The translations under genes and the position numbers were made by a program. 64,000 nt of DNA from CAYURP01 sp964447175 (GTDB lineage Bacteria > Zixibacteria > MSB-5A5 > SM23-73-2), in NCBI GenBank assembly GCA_964447175.1, contig CAYURP010000007.1, positions 1 through 64,000 of the forward strand. The letters are read 5' to 3'. Shown piece after piece: positions 49,854 to 58,746 of this stretch (the stretch's first letter is position 1; each line of letters begins with the position of its first letter). The notes beneath the pieces are model-generated. The model saw only the letters and a list, made by a program, of their open reading frames with translations, searched no databases and was not told the origin of the DNA.

Positions 49854-50639
49854 ATGAGATTAGACGATGTGGAGATCACCCGGGCATTAGTAGATAGTTT
49901 TTTCAAGAAGTTTTTGGCTTATACCGAAGTGGACGTGGCTATTGTGGGCGGAGGACCAGCCGGGCTATGTGCTGCCTATAATCTGGCTAAAAATAAGATC
50001 AAAGTGGCATTGTTCGAAAGAAAGCTGAGCATCGGCGGCGGAATGTGGGGTGGAGGGATGATGTTCAACCACATTGTGGTGAGCGAGGGAGGTAAAAGGA
50101 TTCTGGATGAACTGAAAATTAAATCACAGAAGTATAAGAAAGGTTACTATATAGCTGATGCAGTGGAAGGGGTATCGATTCTGTGCTCCCAGGCGGTCAA
50201 GGCCGGCACCAAAATTTTCAATCTGATGTCAGCTGAGGATGTGATGATGGAAAAGGGAAGGGTAACCGGTTTGGTATTGAACTGGTCAGCAGTGGAAATG
50301 GCCCATCTTCATGTTGATCCCTTATCCATAAGGGCAAAATATGTAATGGATGCTTCCGGCCATCCGGCAGAGGTGGCGAATATCATCGTGAAAAAGATAG
50401 GAAATCAGCTTAACACCTCCACCGGCGGAATCCTGGGAGAGAAATCGATGTGGGCTGAAGTAGGGGAAAAAGCGGTGGTGGAAAATTCAAAGGAAATATA
50501 TCCGGGAGTGTGGGTGGCTGGAATGGCGGCTAATGCCGTTTACGGAGCTCACAGAATGGGACCCATTTTCGGTGGAATGCTCCTTTCAGGTGAGAAGGTG
50601 GCAAAGGAGTTAATGAAAAGATTAAAAGTCAAGCGGTGA
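49854..50639 (+). CDS. thi4: Thi4-type thiazole synthase, sulfide-dependent form
   Basis: A 261-residue FAD/NAD-binding protein with GGGPAGLCAAYNLAKN, GGGMWGGGMMFN and the C-terminal GAHRMGPIFGGML. Eukaryotic Thi4 donates sulfur from a Cys in a C-x-DP context; here the equivalent position is His153 (LHVDPLS), as in archaeal enzymes that use free sulfide catalytically with iron. It makes the thiazole half of thiamine from NAD and glycine. It starts nine bases after trpB2, in the same transcript. Its presence suggests a sulfide-containing anoxic habitat. Confidence 0.9.
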   Translation: MRLDDVEITRALVDSFFKKFLAYTEVDVAIVGGGPAGLCAAYNLAKNKIKVALFERKLSIGGGMWGGGMMFNHIVVSEGGKRILDELKIKSQKYKKGYYIADAVEGVSILCSQAVKAGTKIFNLMSAEDVMMEKGRVTGLVLNWSAVEMAHLHVDPLSIRAKYVMDASGHPAEVANIIVKKIGNQLNTSTGGILGEKSMWAEVGEKAVVENSKEIYPGVWVAGMAANAVYGAHRMGPIFGGMLLSGEKVAKELMKRLKVKR

Positions 50640-50648
50640 TAGTTTAAA

Positions 50649-50726
50649 TGTAGCGGAGGTCTTCAGACCTCCATAGGTGGAGGGGATAGGGGAAATAAAG
50701 AATGGAAAACTAAAGTTTTCCGCTAC
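50649..50726 (+). repeat. REP pair (BIME), type A
   Basis: TGTAGCGG and CCGCTACA ends with hairpins GGAGGTCTTCAGACCTCC and GGAAAACTAAAGTTTTCC, ten bases after thi4. A GGAAGACTGAAGCCTTCC hairpin follows at 50741. Confidence 0.92.
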
Positions 50727-50775
50727 ATAAAATCATGATGGAAGACTGAAGCCTTCCTCTGAATAAAAAAAGAAA

Positions 50776-50848
50776 TGTAGAGGAGGTCTTCAGACCTCCA
50801 TAAAGATAAAATTGGAAAAATGATGGAAAGCTGAAGCTTTCCTCTACA
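50776..50848 (+). repeat. REP pair (BIME), type A
   Basis: TGTAGAGG and CCTCTACA ends (C to A and the matching G to T change) with hairpins GGAGGTCTTCAGACCTCC and GGAAAGCTGAAGCTTTCC. The compensating change at both ends keeps the termini complementary. Confidence 0.9.
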
Positions 50849-50869
50849 TTAAAAAACAAAAAACTGAAA

Positions 50870-52138
50870 ATGTCAGGCAAAACCATAATAGAAAAAATAT
50901 TGTCAAAAGCATCCGGACAGGATGTAACTGCTGGAGACCGAGTCTGGGCAGATGTGGAATTGGCTGTTATCAGGGATTTTGGGGGTCCTAATGCGGTTCT
51001 GGAGTTTGATGAGTTCACTCAAAAAGGAAAGGTAAAAGATCCGGATAAGATAGCCATTACCTTCGATTATCAAGCACCTGCCAAAGACCTGAAAGTTGCT
51101 CAGAATCAAGTTATATGCCGGGAGTTTGCTAAACGCCAGGGCATAAAAAACCTGTTTGACGTTAACTGGGGCATTGGCCAGCACGTTTTGTTGGAAAATG
51201 GAAGGATAAAACCAGGTTCGGTGGTTGTAGGCACTGATAGCCATATGAATCTTTTAGGGGCGGTTGGTTCCTTTTCCACAGGTGTGGGAACTACTGATAT
51301 CGTGGCTGCCTGGTATTCGGGAAAACTCTGGTTCAGGGTTCCCGAAACTATAAAAGTTATTTTTAAAGGTAATTATAATCCCCCTGCCTCAGCTAAGGAT
51401 TTGACTTTAAAATTTGTCAAAGAAATAGGTCCGGATAAGCCCAATTACAAATCCCTCGAATTTGCGGGAGAGCCCATTGAAAATTTAAGTCTTGCAGGTA
51501 GGATGACCCTTTGTTCAATGATTACCGAGATCAATGGCAAAATCCCCTTTATTCTTCCCAGTGGTGAAACACTCGGATTTTTGAAGGAGAGAATAAAAGA
51601 GGGATTTGAGATAGAGTCTGTAGATAAAACTGCAAATTACTCAGAGGAAATTGAGATCGACATTGAGAATTTAATCCCTCAAATTGCCTGTCCCCATACA
51701 CCTTTTAATGTGACTTCTGTGGAGGAGGTTGAAGGAAGATTTTTCAATCAGGGTTTTATAGGCTCCTGCACCAATGGCAGGTTTGAGGATTTCAAGGCAG
51801 CAGCTGATATTTTGAAAAAAGCTGGGAAAATACATCCGGAAGTGAGATTGATCATAGTTCCAGCCACCAGGGAGGTGGCTTCCCAGATGTTAAAGGCTGG
51901 TCTTTACGATGTTTTTATGAGCCTGGGCGCGATGATAGCCAATCCCGGATGCAGCCTGTGTACTGCGGGGCACCATGGGGTTTTGGGCAAAGGAGACGTT
52001 CTGCTTTCCACATCTAACAGGAATTTTCTGGGCAAGCTGGGCATAGGAGCTGAAGTTTACATTTGCAGTCCAGCCACGGTGGCAGCCTCCTGTGTGGAGG
52101 GGAAAATAACTGACCCGAGAAAATATTTTAAAGTTTAA
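50870..52138 (+). CDS. Aconitase-family large subunit (3-isopropylmalate dehydratase / homoaconitase type)
   Basis: A 422-residue LeuC/HacA-type protein. The [4Fe-4S] cysteines are in IACPHTP, GSCTNGR and NPGCSLC, and substrate residues in GTDSHMNLLGAVGSFSTGVG. It isomerises a hydroxy-di- or tricarboxylic acid, with isopropylmalate or homocitrate as the usual substrates. It needs a small LeuD-type subunit, which is not in this window. No Shine-Dalgarno site is seen before ATG 50870, which lies just after a REP pair. Specificity cannot be told from sequence here. Confidence 0.88.
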   Translation: MSGKTIIEKILSKASGQDVTAGDRVWADVELAVIRDFGGPNAVLEFDEFTQKGKVKDPDKIAITFDYQAPAKDLKVAQNQVICREFAKRQGIKNLFDVNWGIGQHVLLENGRIKPGSVVVGTDSHMNLLGAVGSFSTGVGTTDIVAAWYSGKLWFRVPETIKVIFKGNYNPPASAKDLTLKFVKEIGPDKPNYKSLEFAGEPIENLSLAGRMTLCSMITEINGKIPFILPSGETLGFLKERIKEGFEIESVDKTANYSEEIEIDIENLIPQIACPHTPFNVTSVEEVEGRFFNQGFIGSCTNGRFEDFKAAADILKKAGKIHPEVRLIIVPATREVASQMLKAGLYDVFMSLGAMIANPGCSLCTAGHHGVLGKGDVLLSTSNRNFLGKLGIGAEVYICSPATVAASCVEGKITDPRKYFKV

Positions 52139-52140
52139 TA

Positions 52141-52169
52141 GTTTAATGGTTTAAAGGTTGAATGGTTAT
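52141..52169. repeat. Left inverted repeat of four-helix-bundle element
   Basis: Begins GTTTAATGGTTTAAAGG and matches the reverse complement of 52607-52635 at about 23 of 29 positions. Contains the start codon of the enclosed gene. Confidence 0.7.
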
Positions 52170-52617
52170 AAATAGTTTTGAAGATCTCAATGTCTGGAAA
52201 AGAGCCCGAGAATTAGTCAATTTGATTTACAGGATAACTAAAAAGAAAGAATTCTCTGCGGATAAGGGATTAGTAGATCAGATAAGGCGAGCTTCTGTTT
52301 CCATATTATCTAATATATCAGAGGGATTTGAAAGAGGTTCCAATGTGGAGTTCATTCAGTTTCTTTACATTGCTAAAGCCTCCTGTGGAGAAGTAAGATG
52401 TCAGCTTTTAATAGCCAGCGATCAAGGTTATGTTAATCAAAAGGAATTAAATGAAACTAAAGAATTGGCTATGAAGGTTTCAGGTATGATTGGAAATTTA
52501 ATCAATTATCTGAGAAAGTCTAAAATAAAGGGAGCTAAATTCAAAAAAACTCCAAAAAGGTCCATTAAAGAAGAGTTAGATGAGATTTTAGCTAAACATG
52601 CATCTAAAAACCATTAA
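52162..52617 (+). CDS. Four-helix-bundle protein (23S rRNA intervening-sequence protein family)
   Basis: A 151-residue all-helical protein beginning FEDLNVWKRARELV, with LVDQIRRASVSILSNISEGF and FLYIAKASCGEVRCQL, the core motifs of the IVP/S23 family. Founding members are encoded in intervening sequences of 23S rRNA in Leptospira and others; many relatives are free-standing. A basic C-terminal extension (FKKTPKRSIKEEL) is unusual. The start and stop codons both lie inside a pair of inverted repeats, which suggests a small mobile unit. The molecular role is unknown. Confidence 0.88.
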   Translation: MVINSFEDLNVWKRARELVNLIYRITKKKEFSADKGLVDQIRRASVSILSNISEGFERGSNVEFIQFLYIAKASCGEVRCQLLIASDQGYVNQKELNETKELAMKVSGMIGNLINYLRKSKIKGAKFKKTPKRSIKEELDEILAKHASKNH

Positions 52618-52635
52618 ACCCTTGAACCGTTAAAC
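52607..52635. repeat. Right inverted repeat of four-helix-bundle element
   Basis: AAAACCATTAAACCCTTG start; complementary to 52141-52169 and containing the stop codon. Confidence 0.7.
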
Positions 52636-52675
52636 CACTATACGAGAAGATAGATAGGGAAAACGAGAGATCTGA

Positions 52676-53353
52676 ATGAAAGGAACTCTGGTTAATACAG
52701 CAACTGTTATCATCGGTAGCCTTCTGGGGATTTTAATTGGCGTCAGGTTTCCAGAGAGGCTCAGAACTACTGTGATGCACGCTCTGGGATTAGTCACCAT
52801 TTTGATTGGATTAAAACTGGCCTTTAAAACCGAAAACATCCTTCTGGTCATTGGTAGTTTAGCTCTGGGAGGTGTGGTAGGAGAGGTTTTAGGAATTGAG
52901 GAAGGTCTGGAAAAACTGGGAGAATTTATAAAGAGCAAGGTCAAATCCCAATCGGGCAATTTCGTTTTAGGTTTTGTGACCTCGTCTTTGGTCTTCTGCG
53001 TGGGACCAATGACCGTTGTGGGCGCCATCGAGGACGGCGTTTCCGGCAATGCCAGCATTCTTTATGCCAAGTCGATCCTGGATGGATTTGCCTCCATGGC
53101 TTTTGCCTCCAGCTTAGGTGTGGGTGTTTTGTTTTCCTCCTTAACTGTATTTATCTATCAAGGGGTGTTGACCCTTCTGGGGGCTCAGTTAAGTTTTCTA
53201 CTGCAGCCGTCGATTTTAGATGAGATGAGTGCCACCGGTGGATTAATGATTGTGGGAATAGGATTTTATCTTCTGGGGATTAAAAGGATAAAAGTAGCGA
53301 ACTTTCTGCCGGCTTTAGTATTTGCAGTAGTTCTGGCTTTAATATTTAAATGA
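52676..53353 (+). CDS. DUF554 family membrane protein
   Basis: A 225-residue integral membrane protein with about six to seven helices. The start KGTLVNTATVIIGSLLGILI and the central FCVGPMTVVGAIEDG and SILDGFASMAFASSLG match DUF554 (YqgA/YdfK type). Possible transporter or channel; the substrate is unknown. A single gene between the mobile element and the aldolase, with no strong Shine-Dalgarno site. Confidence 0.85.
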   Translation: MKGTLVNTATVIIGSLLGILIGVRFPERLRTTVMHALGLVTILIGLKLAFKTENILLVIGSLALGGVVGEVLGIEEGLEKLGEFIKSKVKSQSGNFVLGFVTSSLVFCVGPMTVVGAIEDGVSGNASILYAKSILDGFASMAFASSLGVGVLFSSLTVFIYQGVLTLLGAQLSFLLQPSILDEMSATGGLMIVGIGFYLLGIKRIKVANFLPALVFAVVLALIFK

Positions 53354-53386
53354 GATATCGTAAAATTCAAATTAAGAGGTGAGCAT

Positions 53387-54481
53387 ATGGCTAAAGTAAC
53401 TTCAGATGAAAGAGTTCTTGATTTAAGGCCAGATCACATCAAAGAGAAGTTAGGTTCTCAAAGCAAGGTCTGCCTTTTGAATTCCCACCACATCTTTGAG
53501 GTCTTAAGGGAGGAGAAGGTGATTGTAATGGCTTGTAATGCCAGAATTAAGCATGTCATTCCCGGAATTATGAGGGCAGCTGAAAAGTTGGATGCGGTGG
53601 TGGCATTTGAGCTAGCAAAATCAGAGGGTGGGGTGGATGGAGGCTATACCGGACAAACTCCTCAGATTTTCTTTGAAACTATTGTAGAATATGCTGAAAG
53701 GCTTAACTTCTCCAAACCTTTTTTCATCCACGCAGACCACCTCACGGTGAAGGATACTTCACAGGGTGCTTTTGATTCCGCAAAGGAGTTGATTCAAGCC
53801 GAACTGGAGGCAGGATATACCTCTTTTGCCATTGATGCCTCATTCAACCACATTCCAGATAACACGGATATTACCATAAAATTAGCCCAGCCCATAGTAG
53901 AGCACGGTCTGGGTTTGGAGGTGGAAGTGGGCGAGATAAAACATACCGGAGCGGATGGCACAATAACCACAGTAGAGGAAGCCACCACCTTTATCTCAGG
54001 ATTGGCAAAGGGAAAGGTTTATCCTGACCTTTTAGCCATAAATAACGGATCCAAACACGGCAACTATCTTGAAGGAGAGAAGGTTTTCATTGATCTGGAT
54101 AGAACAAAGGAGATCTATGATGAAATCAAAAACCGCGGAATTTGTATAGCTCAGCATGGGATAACCGGAACTCCCATTCACCTGGTAGGAAAATTTGCGG
54201 ATTACGGGATTCGTAAGGGAAATGTAGGAACTGAATGGCAAAATATCGCTTACGAATTCATTCCCAAAGATCTTATGGATCAGATGAAAAAATGGGCTGA
54301 GAGTAATAAGAAGGATATAAAATTTACTACCAGAGAGTTTAAAAAGGAGATAGATTCCATTCCCGAAAAAAATGCAAGACAGATAGAGGAAAGATCCTAT
54401 CAAACTGCCTCAGAATTCATTCAGGCATTCAGAGCTAAAAATCTGGCATCTTTAGTTAAAAAGAAGCTTTTAGAAAGGTAG
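53387..54481 (+). CDS. fba: Class II fructose-bisphosphate aldolase
   Basis: A 364-residue zinc-dependent aldolase with HADHLT (first metal His), GLEVEVGEI (Glu), NNGSKHGNY (His and phosphate loop) and QHGITGTPIH. It cleaves fructose-1,6-bisphosphate to triose phosphates in glycolysis or runs in reverse in gluconeogenesis. Other ketose bisphosphates cannot be excluded. The Shine-Dalgarno AGAGGTGAG is ideal. Confidence 0.9.
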   Translation: MAKVTSDERVLDLRPDHIKEKLGSQSKVCLLNSHHIFEVLREEKVIVMACNARIKHVIPGIMRAAEKLDAVVAFELAKSEGGVDGGYTGQTPQIFFETIVEYAERLNFSKPFFIHADHLTVKDTSQGAFDSAKELIQAELEAGYTSFAIDASFNHIPDNTDITIKLAQPIVEHGLGLEVEVGEIKHTGADGTITTVEEATTFISGLAKGKVYPDLLAINNGSKHGNYLEGEKVFIDLDRTKEIYDEIKNRGICIAQHGITGTPIHLVGKFADYGIRKGNVGTEWQNIAYEFIPKDLMDQMKKWAESNKKDIKFTTREFKKEIDSIPEKNARQIEERSYQTASEFIQAFRAKNLASLVKKKLLER

Positions 54482-54511
54482 CCCTGTTCTAAAAAAGTTC
54501 AGCAAAACCTC

Positions 54512-54539
54512 TTGACAAATCAAGAACTTTTGGTATTTT
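54512..54539 (+). promoter_or_regulatory. Promoter of the protease/secretion operon
   Basis: TTGACA at 54512-54517, 16-base spacer, TATTTT at 54534-54539. Transcription from about 54546 would include the structured leader. Confidence 0.55.
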
Positions 54540-54559
54540 AACGTAAATACAAAAGTGGA

Positions 54560-54689
54560 GAGGCCTATAGATAAATAGTTAAAGAGTTGTTTTTAAACTA
54601 TAAAAAGTGAAAGCTTTAGCGATGTTGGGTGACTCTTTAACTATAAATAGGCTCGGATAACCGAGTTGAAGATTTACTCGGTTTTTTTT
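54560..54689 (+). promoter_or_regulatory. Structured leader RNA with terminator, candidate attenuator or riboswitch
   Basis: Between promoter and gene lie, in order: GAGGCCTAT (54560) pairing with ATAGGCTC (54647-54654); ATAGTTAAAGAGT (54575-54587) pairing perfectly over 13 bp with 54632-54644; a 44-base apical region with an AAAGCTTT stem; then CTCGG (54652-54656) pairing with CCGAG (54661-54665); and finally AACCGAGT (54659-54666) pairing with ACTCGGTT (54676-54683) before a T run. The last two pairings and the first exclude one another. No known riboswitch consensus is recognised. Confidence 0.6.
54659..54689 (+). terminator. Rho-independent terminator inside the leader
   Basis: Eight-bp stem AACCGAGT/ACTCGGTT, nine-base loop, then six further T. 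It ends ten bases before the ATG of the C25 protease gene. Confidence 0.8.
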
Positions 54690-54699
54690 GTGGAGTAAG

Positions 54700-57600
54700 A
54701 TGAGAAAAACTCTAATCATAGTTTATATTTTCATGATTTTTGTCCTGGGAGTTAGATGGGTTTTATCCTCTGAATATGATGACATTCAAGTGCTTCAATC
54801 AGACGCTGATGGACTAATTTTCAAGTACACTCCTTTAAATCTCCAAAAAGATGAGAAAATCATTGATAATCAGATTTTTCATAATGTTCGGGTAGCCAAA
54901 TGCCCCCTGACTCAGATGCCAGGGGAACCCCAACTGCCAATGAGAATTGTAATACTGGGAGTTCCATTAGGATGTGAGATCAAAGCTTCCGTTTTAAACT
55001 CGGATTACTCCGATTCAGCTGATTTCAATATCCCTCCTGTTCCCCAAATAGAACAATCAGAGGATCCTCTGGGGGATAGAATTTTTTACAGAAAAGATCA
55101 GAATGTCTACGGGCAAAATGAATTCCTCCCTGAGGAGAGTGTACTTCTGGAATCACCGAAATTCTTAAGGGATCAGAGGATTGTAAGGCTGAAGATATTT
55201 CCGGTCAGGTTCAATCCGGTAACAAAGGCACTCAGAAGGCTGGATTCGATTACCATTAAGGTCGATTTCATCGGAGGGATAAAATCTTATCAAAAAGTCA
55301 CTGAAAGTCAAGCTTTCGAAAAGATATTCCAGAATATACTTTTAAACTATCAGTCCTCAAAAAATTGGAGACAGGCGAGTTTCAGGGATGTCCAGCACAT
55401 GAGAATATCAAAGGAAAAACCTGAGGAGGGGATTGATCCTTTCGGCTTTTCTGACCGGTGGTATAAAATTGTGATCAAAGAGGATGGAATGTATAAGATC
55501 GGTGAAAAGGAATTAAAGGATGCCGGAATTGACGTTAGCAGCGTAAATCCCACTGAGATCCGGATATTCAATGGAGGTGGCCGGGAACTTCTTTTGGATC
55601 CATCGGCTGAACAACCCCAGCTAAGGGAGCTTTCCATTTACGTTGAGGGGGAGAATGACCGGAGCTTTAATCAGGAAGATTTTATTTTATTCTACGGCTG
55701 GGGGGTCAATAACTGGGAATATGGTGCCACCCAAGATCAAAATAGTTATTATGTTAACCACTACACTACCCAGAATACTTATTGGCTAACTTTATCCGGG
55801 GATTTTCCTGATTCTGCTAAGAGGATGGAGGAAAAGGATGGAAGCTTGGTGGAGCCACAGCCCTTTTTCCCTTCAAAATTCAAATCCAGAATCCATCTGG
55901 AGGAGGAAAACACACTGTATATGAGTTCCTCCGGACATTATGCTGATTTTTTCAACTGGTATTGGGAGCAGACCAGCTCCACCACCAAATACTTCTCCCT
56001 TCTGGGAGTAGTGCCCGATGATACGGCTGAAATAAAAGTGAGAGCCACATCCTACTCACCAGCTATAACCATCAATGACCAAAAAGCTACAACCAGCCAA
56101 GCTTCCGGTTGGATTACCAAAGCATATACTACAGCTTTAAGCTCCGGTCTGAATAAGATTAAAGTTGATTTCTCCAGCAATTGCTATTTTGACTGGTATG
56201 AGGTGGAATATTATAAAGAGTATGTTGCCCATGATGACCAGCTTCTTTTCGAATCCCCGGACACATCAGGAGCTGTGGAATATCAAATTTCAGGTATAAC
56301 CGAAGATGTAATGCTTTTTGATATCTCGGATAGATATAGAGTTAAAAGGATAGTTGATTTTTCAACTGGGCAGGATTCCCTGAAATTTCAGGATCGAATA
56401 AATCAAATGAACCCGGGTGAAAAAGATGAATATAGTGAGAAGCTGAGATATTATTTAGTGGGTGAAGATAAGCTGAAATCCCCTGGGAATATCTTTTTGG
56501 ACGAAAAATCATATCTCAGAGATGTAAACCATCCAGATAATCAGGCTGATTTTCTAATAATCACCCATCCTGATTTTTATGATCATCTTCACACTCTAAA
56601 GGAGTTCAGAGAGAGTTTTAACCAGTTGAAGGTCAGAGTCGTGGACGTGGAGGAGATCTACGATGAGTTCTCCTGGGGTCTTTATGATCCTTTAGCCATA
56701 AGAGAATTTTTAAAATTTGCCAGCCGATACTGGCAGTCTCCCTCTCCCTCTTTTTGCCTTTTAGTGGGGGATGGGAACTATGATTTTAAGAGGAATCTCT
56801 ATTCGGAGGCTTTTAACTGGATTCCTCCTTTCGCAGCTGACCAATCGGTCTCCGATGAGAACTATGTCTATTTCGATAAATATGGTTATCTGGACTCAGA
56901 TACCGCCGAAGGAAGTTTGAACATGATCATCGGGCGATGGCCGGTTAAGACAGTGCAGGAGTTGAACGCGATTTTGGATAAGGTGGTCGGCTATGAAGAA
57001 AGCCCCAATTTTGGAACCTGGAGAAATCTGATCACTTTGGTGGCAGACGATGAATACAACGGGGGCAACTCTGAGAACATTCACACTATTGAGACCGAGA
57101 ATCTGGCTAATTATCATGTCCCTTCCTCGTTTAATCAGAATAAGATCTACCTGATGGAGTACCCCCTGGATCAGTTGAAAAATAAACCGGAGGTGACAGA
57201 AGACATAATTCAGGCATACAATTCCGGCTCATTGGTGATCAACTGGATGGGACACGGCAATCGGCAACAGTGGGCTCATGAGGAGGTTTTCCGCAGAGCA
57301 GAGGATATACCCCGATTGAACAACAAAGATAAGCTTCCTTTAGTTTACACTGCTTCTTGTAACATAGCTTTGTTTTTCGAACCTTTGTCTGAGGCCATGG
57401 CCGAGGATCTCCTGAGAGCTCAGGATAAGGGAGCAATTGCAGTGATCTCCGCCACCTATCTGGTTTTTCCCGGTCCCAATGCTGCCCTGAATAACAAGGT
57501 TTATGATCTTCTTTTGTATAACGATTCCCTCACTGTGGGGGAAGCCCTTTACATTGCCAAGTTTCTGCGTCAGCCTAACTCCAATGATCGGCAGTATATA

Positions 57601-58659
57601 TTAATGGGTGATCCCCTGACCCAGCTGGGTGTGCCGGAACTTGTGGCAAACATAACTGAAATCACATCGGATACCCTCACCGCATTGAGCCTTTTAAGTT
57701 TCGAAGGAGAGGTTTTTAACCGTAAAGGAGATCCCCAGAATTTTAACGGTACAGCTAAAATTTTAGCTTTTGACTCGGAGAGAGAGAAATCCCACCAGAT
57801 GCCCAATGGGGAGGGTGTTCCTTACGATCTTCCAGGCAGGGTTATTTTTCGGGGGAACTCTCAGGTGATAAATGGGAAATTCGCATCCAGTTTTGTGGTG
57901 CCCAAAGACATCAGTTATGGTGGAAACACCGCCAGGATAAGCGTCTATCTCTACAGCCAGTCCCTGGATGGAGCGGGGGTGCTGGATTCGTTGGTGGTAC
58001 ACGGATCGGATACCATGGTAGTGGATACTGCCGGACCTACCATAGACATAACTTTTTCCAGCCAGGACGATTTTCGGAGGGGAAAAGGAGAGATGAAAAT
58101 CGAGATTTCCGACTCCAACGGGATAAACTTAACCGGGGAACTGGGTCACGGGATAACCCTGGTGGTGGATCAGGATTTCCAACACTCCATTGATTTAACA
58201 AATTCATTCGAATACCATCAGAATGAATATCAAAAGGGATGGGTGGTCTATCCTCTTCCCCAAATCACCTTTGGAAAACACTTCCTCTGGGTGAAAGCCT
58301 GGGATAATTTCAACAATTCCACATTGAAGGAGGTTGAGCTTGACATTTTCTCAACCCAAAAACCGGAAATTACTGATGTGATGAACTATCCTAATCCTTT
58401 TTCTGATTCTACCTATATCTGCTATAACCTTTACGGCACAACCAGAAAGATTCAGATTCAAATTCTTACCCTGTCTGGAAAGCTGATAAGAGAGATTGAG
58501 CCAAAATCCGGTGAAACCGGATTTCATTCCGTTATCTGGGATGGGGAGGATCAAGATGGGCATAGGGTAGCTAATGGGGTCTACATTTACAAAGTAATAG
58601 CTGAAAGTGAGAGCCAGAAAAAGACCGGGGCTTATGGGAAGGCGGTGGTCATGCGGTAG
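54700..58659 (+). CDS. PorU-like C25 (gingipain-type) peptidase with C-terminal sorting domain
   Basis: A protein of 1319 residues. Signal peptide (about residues 1-23), long N-terminal beta region typical of PorU-like proteins (GFSDRWYKIVIKEDGMYKIG), then the C25 caspase-like domain with His852 (NWMGHGN) and Cys887 (YTASCNIALF) and YILMGDPLTQLG. A FlgD-like C-terminal domain follows (NYPNPFSDSTYICY, GVYIYKV). In type IX secretion PorU is the surface sortase; other family members are secreted proteases. The following PorV-like gene favours a PorU role. Start ATG 54700 has GGAG five bases upstream; the frame from 54688 begins in the terminator. Confidence 0.82.
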   Translation: MRKTLIIVYIFMIFVLGVRWVLSSEYDDIQVLQSDADGLIFKYTPLNLQKDEKIIDNQIFHNVRVAKCPLTQMPGEPQLPMRIVILGVPLGCEIKASVLNSDYSDSADFNIPPVPQIEQSEDPLGDRIFYRKDQNVYGQNEFLPEESVLLESPKFLRDQRIVRLKIFPVRFNPVTKALRRLDSITIKVDFIGGIKSYQKVTESQAFEKIFQNILLNYQSSKNWRQASFRDVQHMRISKEKPEEGIDPFGFSDRWYKIVIKEDGMYKIGEKELKDAGIDVSSVNPTEIRIFNGGGRELLLDPSAEQPQLRELSIYVEGENDRSFNQEDFILFYGWGVNNWEYGATQDQNSYYVNHYTTQNTYWLTLSGDFPDSAKRMEEKDGSLVEPQPFFPSKFKSRIHLEEENTLYMSSSGHYADFFNWYWEQTSSTTKYFSLLGVVPDDTAEIKVRATSYSPAITINDQKATTSQASGWITKAYTTALSSGLNKIKVDFSSNCYFDWYEVEYYKEYVAHDDQLLFESPDTSGAVEYQISGITEDVMLFDISDRYRVKRIVDFSTGQDSLKFQDRINQMNPGEKDEYSEKLRYYLVGEDKLKSPGNIFLDEKSYLRDVNHPDNQADFLIITHPDFYDHLHTLKEFRESFNQLKVRVVDVEEIYDEFSWGLYDPLAIREFLKFASRYWQSPSPSFCLLVGDGNYDFKRNLYSEAFNWIPPFAADQSVSDENYVYFDKYGYLDSDTAEGSLNMIIGRWPVKTVQELNAILDKVVGYEESPNFGTWRNLITLVADDEYNGGNSENIHTIETENLANYHVPSSFNQNKIYLMEYPLDQLKNKPEVTEDIIQAYNSGSLVINWMGHGNRQQWAHEEVFRRAEDIPRLNNKDKLPLVYTASCNIALFFEPLSEAMAEDLLRAQDKGAIAVISATYLVFPGPNAALNNKVYDLLLYNDSLTVGEALYIAKFLRQPNSNDRQYILMGDPLTQLGVPELVANITEITSDTLTALSLLSFEGEVFNRKGDPQNFNGTAKILAFDSEREKSHQMPNGEGVPYDLPGRVIFRGNSQVINGKFASSFVVPKDISYGGNTARISVYLYSQSLDGAGVLDSLVVHGSDTMVVDTAGPTIDITFSSQDDFRRGKGEMKIEISDSNGINLTGELGHGITLVVDQDFQHSIDLTNSFEYHQNEYQKGWVVYPLPQITFGKHFLWVKAWDNFNNSTLKEVELDIFSTQKPEITDVMNYPNPFSDSTYICYNLYGTTRKIQIQILTLSGKLIREIEPKSGETGFHSVIWDGEDQDGHRVANGVYIYKVIAESESQKKTGAYGKAVVMR

Positions 58660-58746
58660 GACTTGAGATTTTTATCACTTGCCGAATTAAAGAGATGAAA
58701 TTATATTATAATAATTTATTTGGTAAAAAAGAGCATGGAGGAGAAA

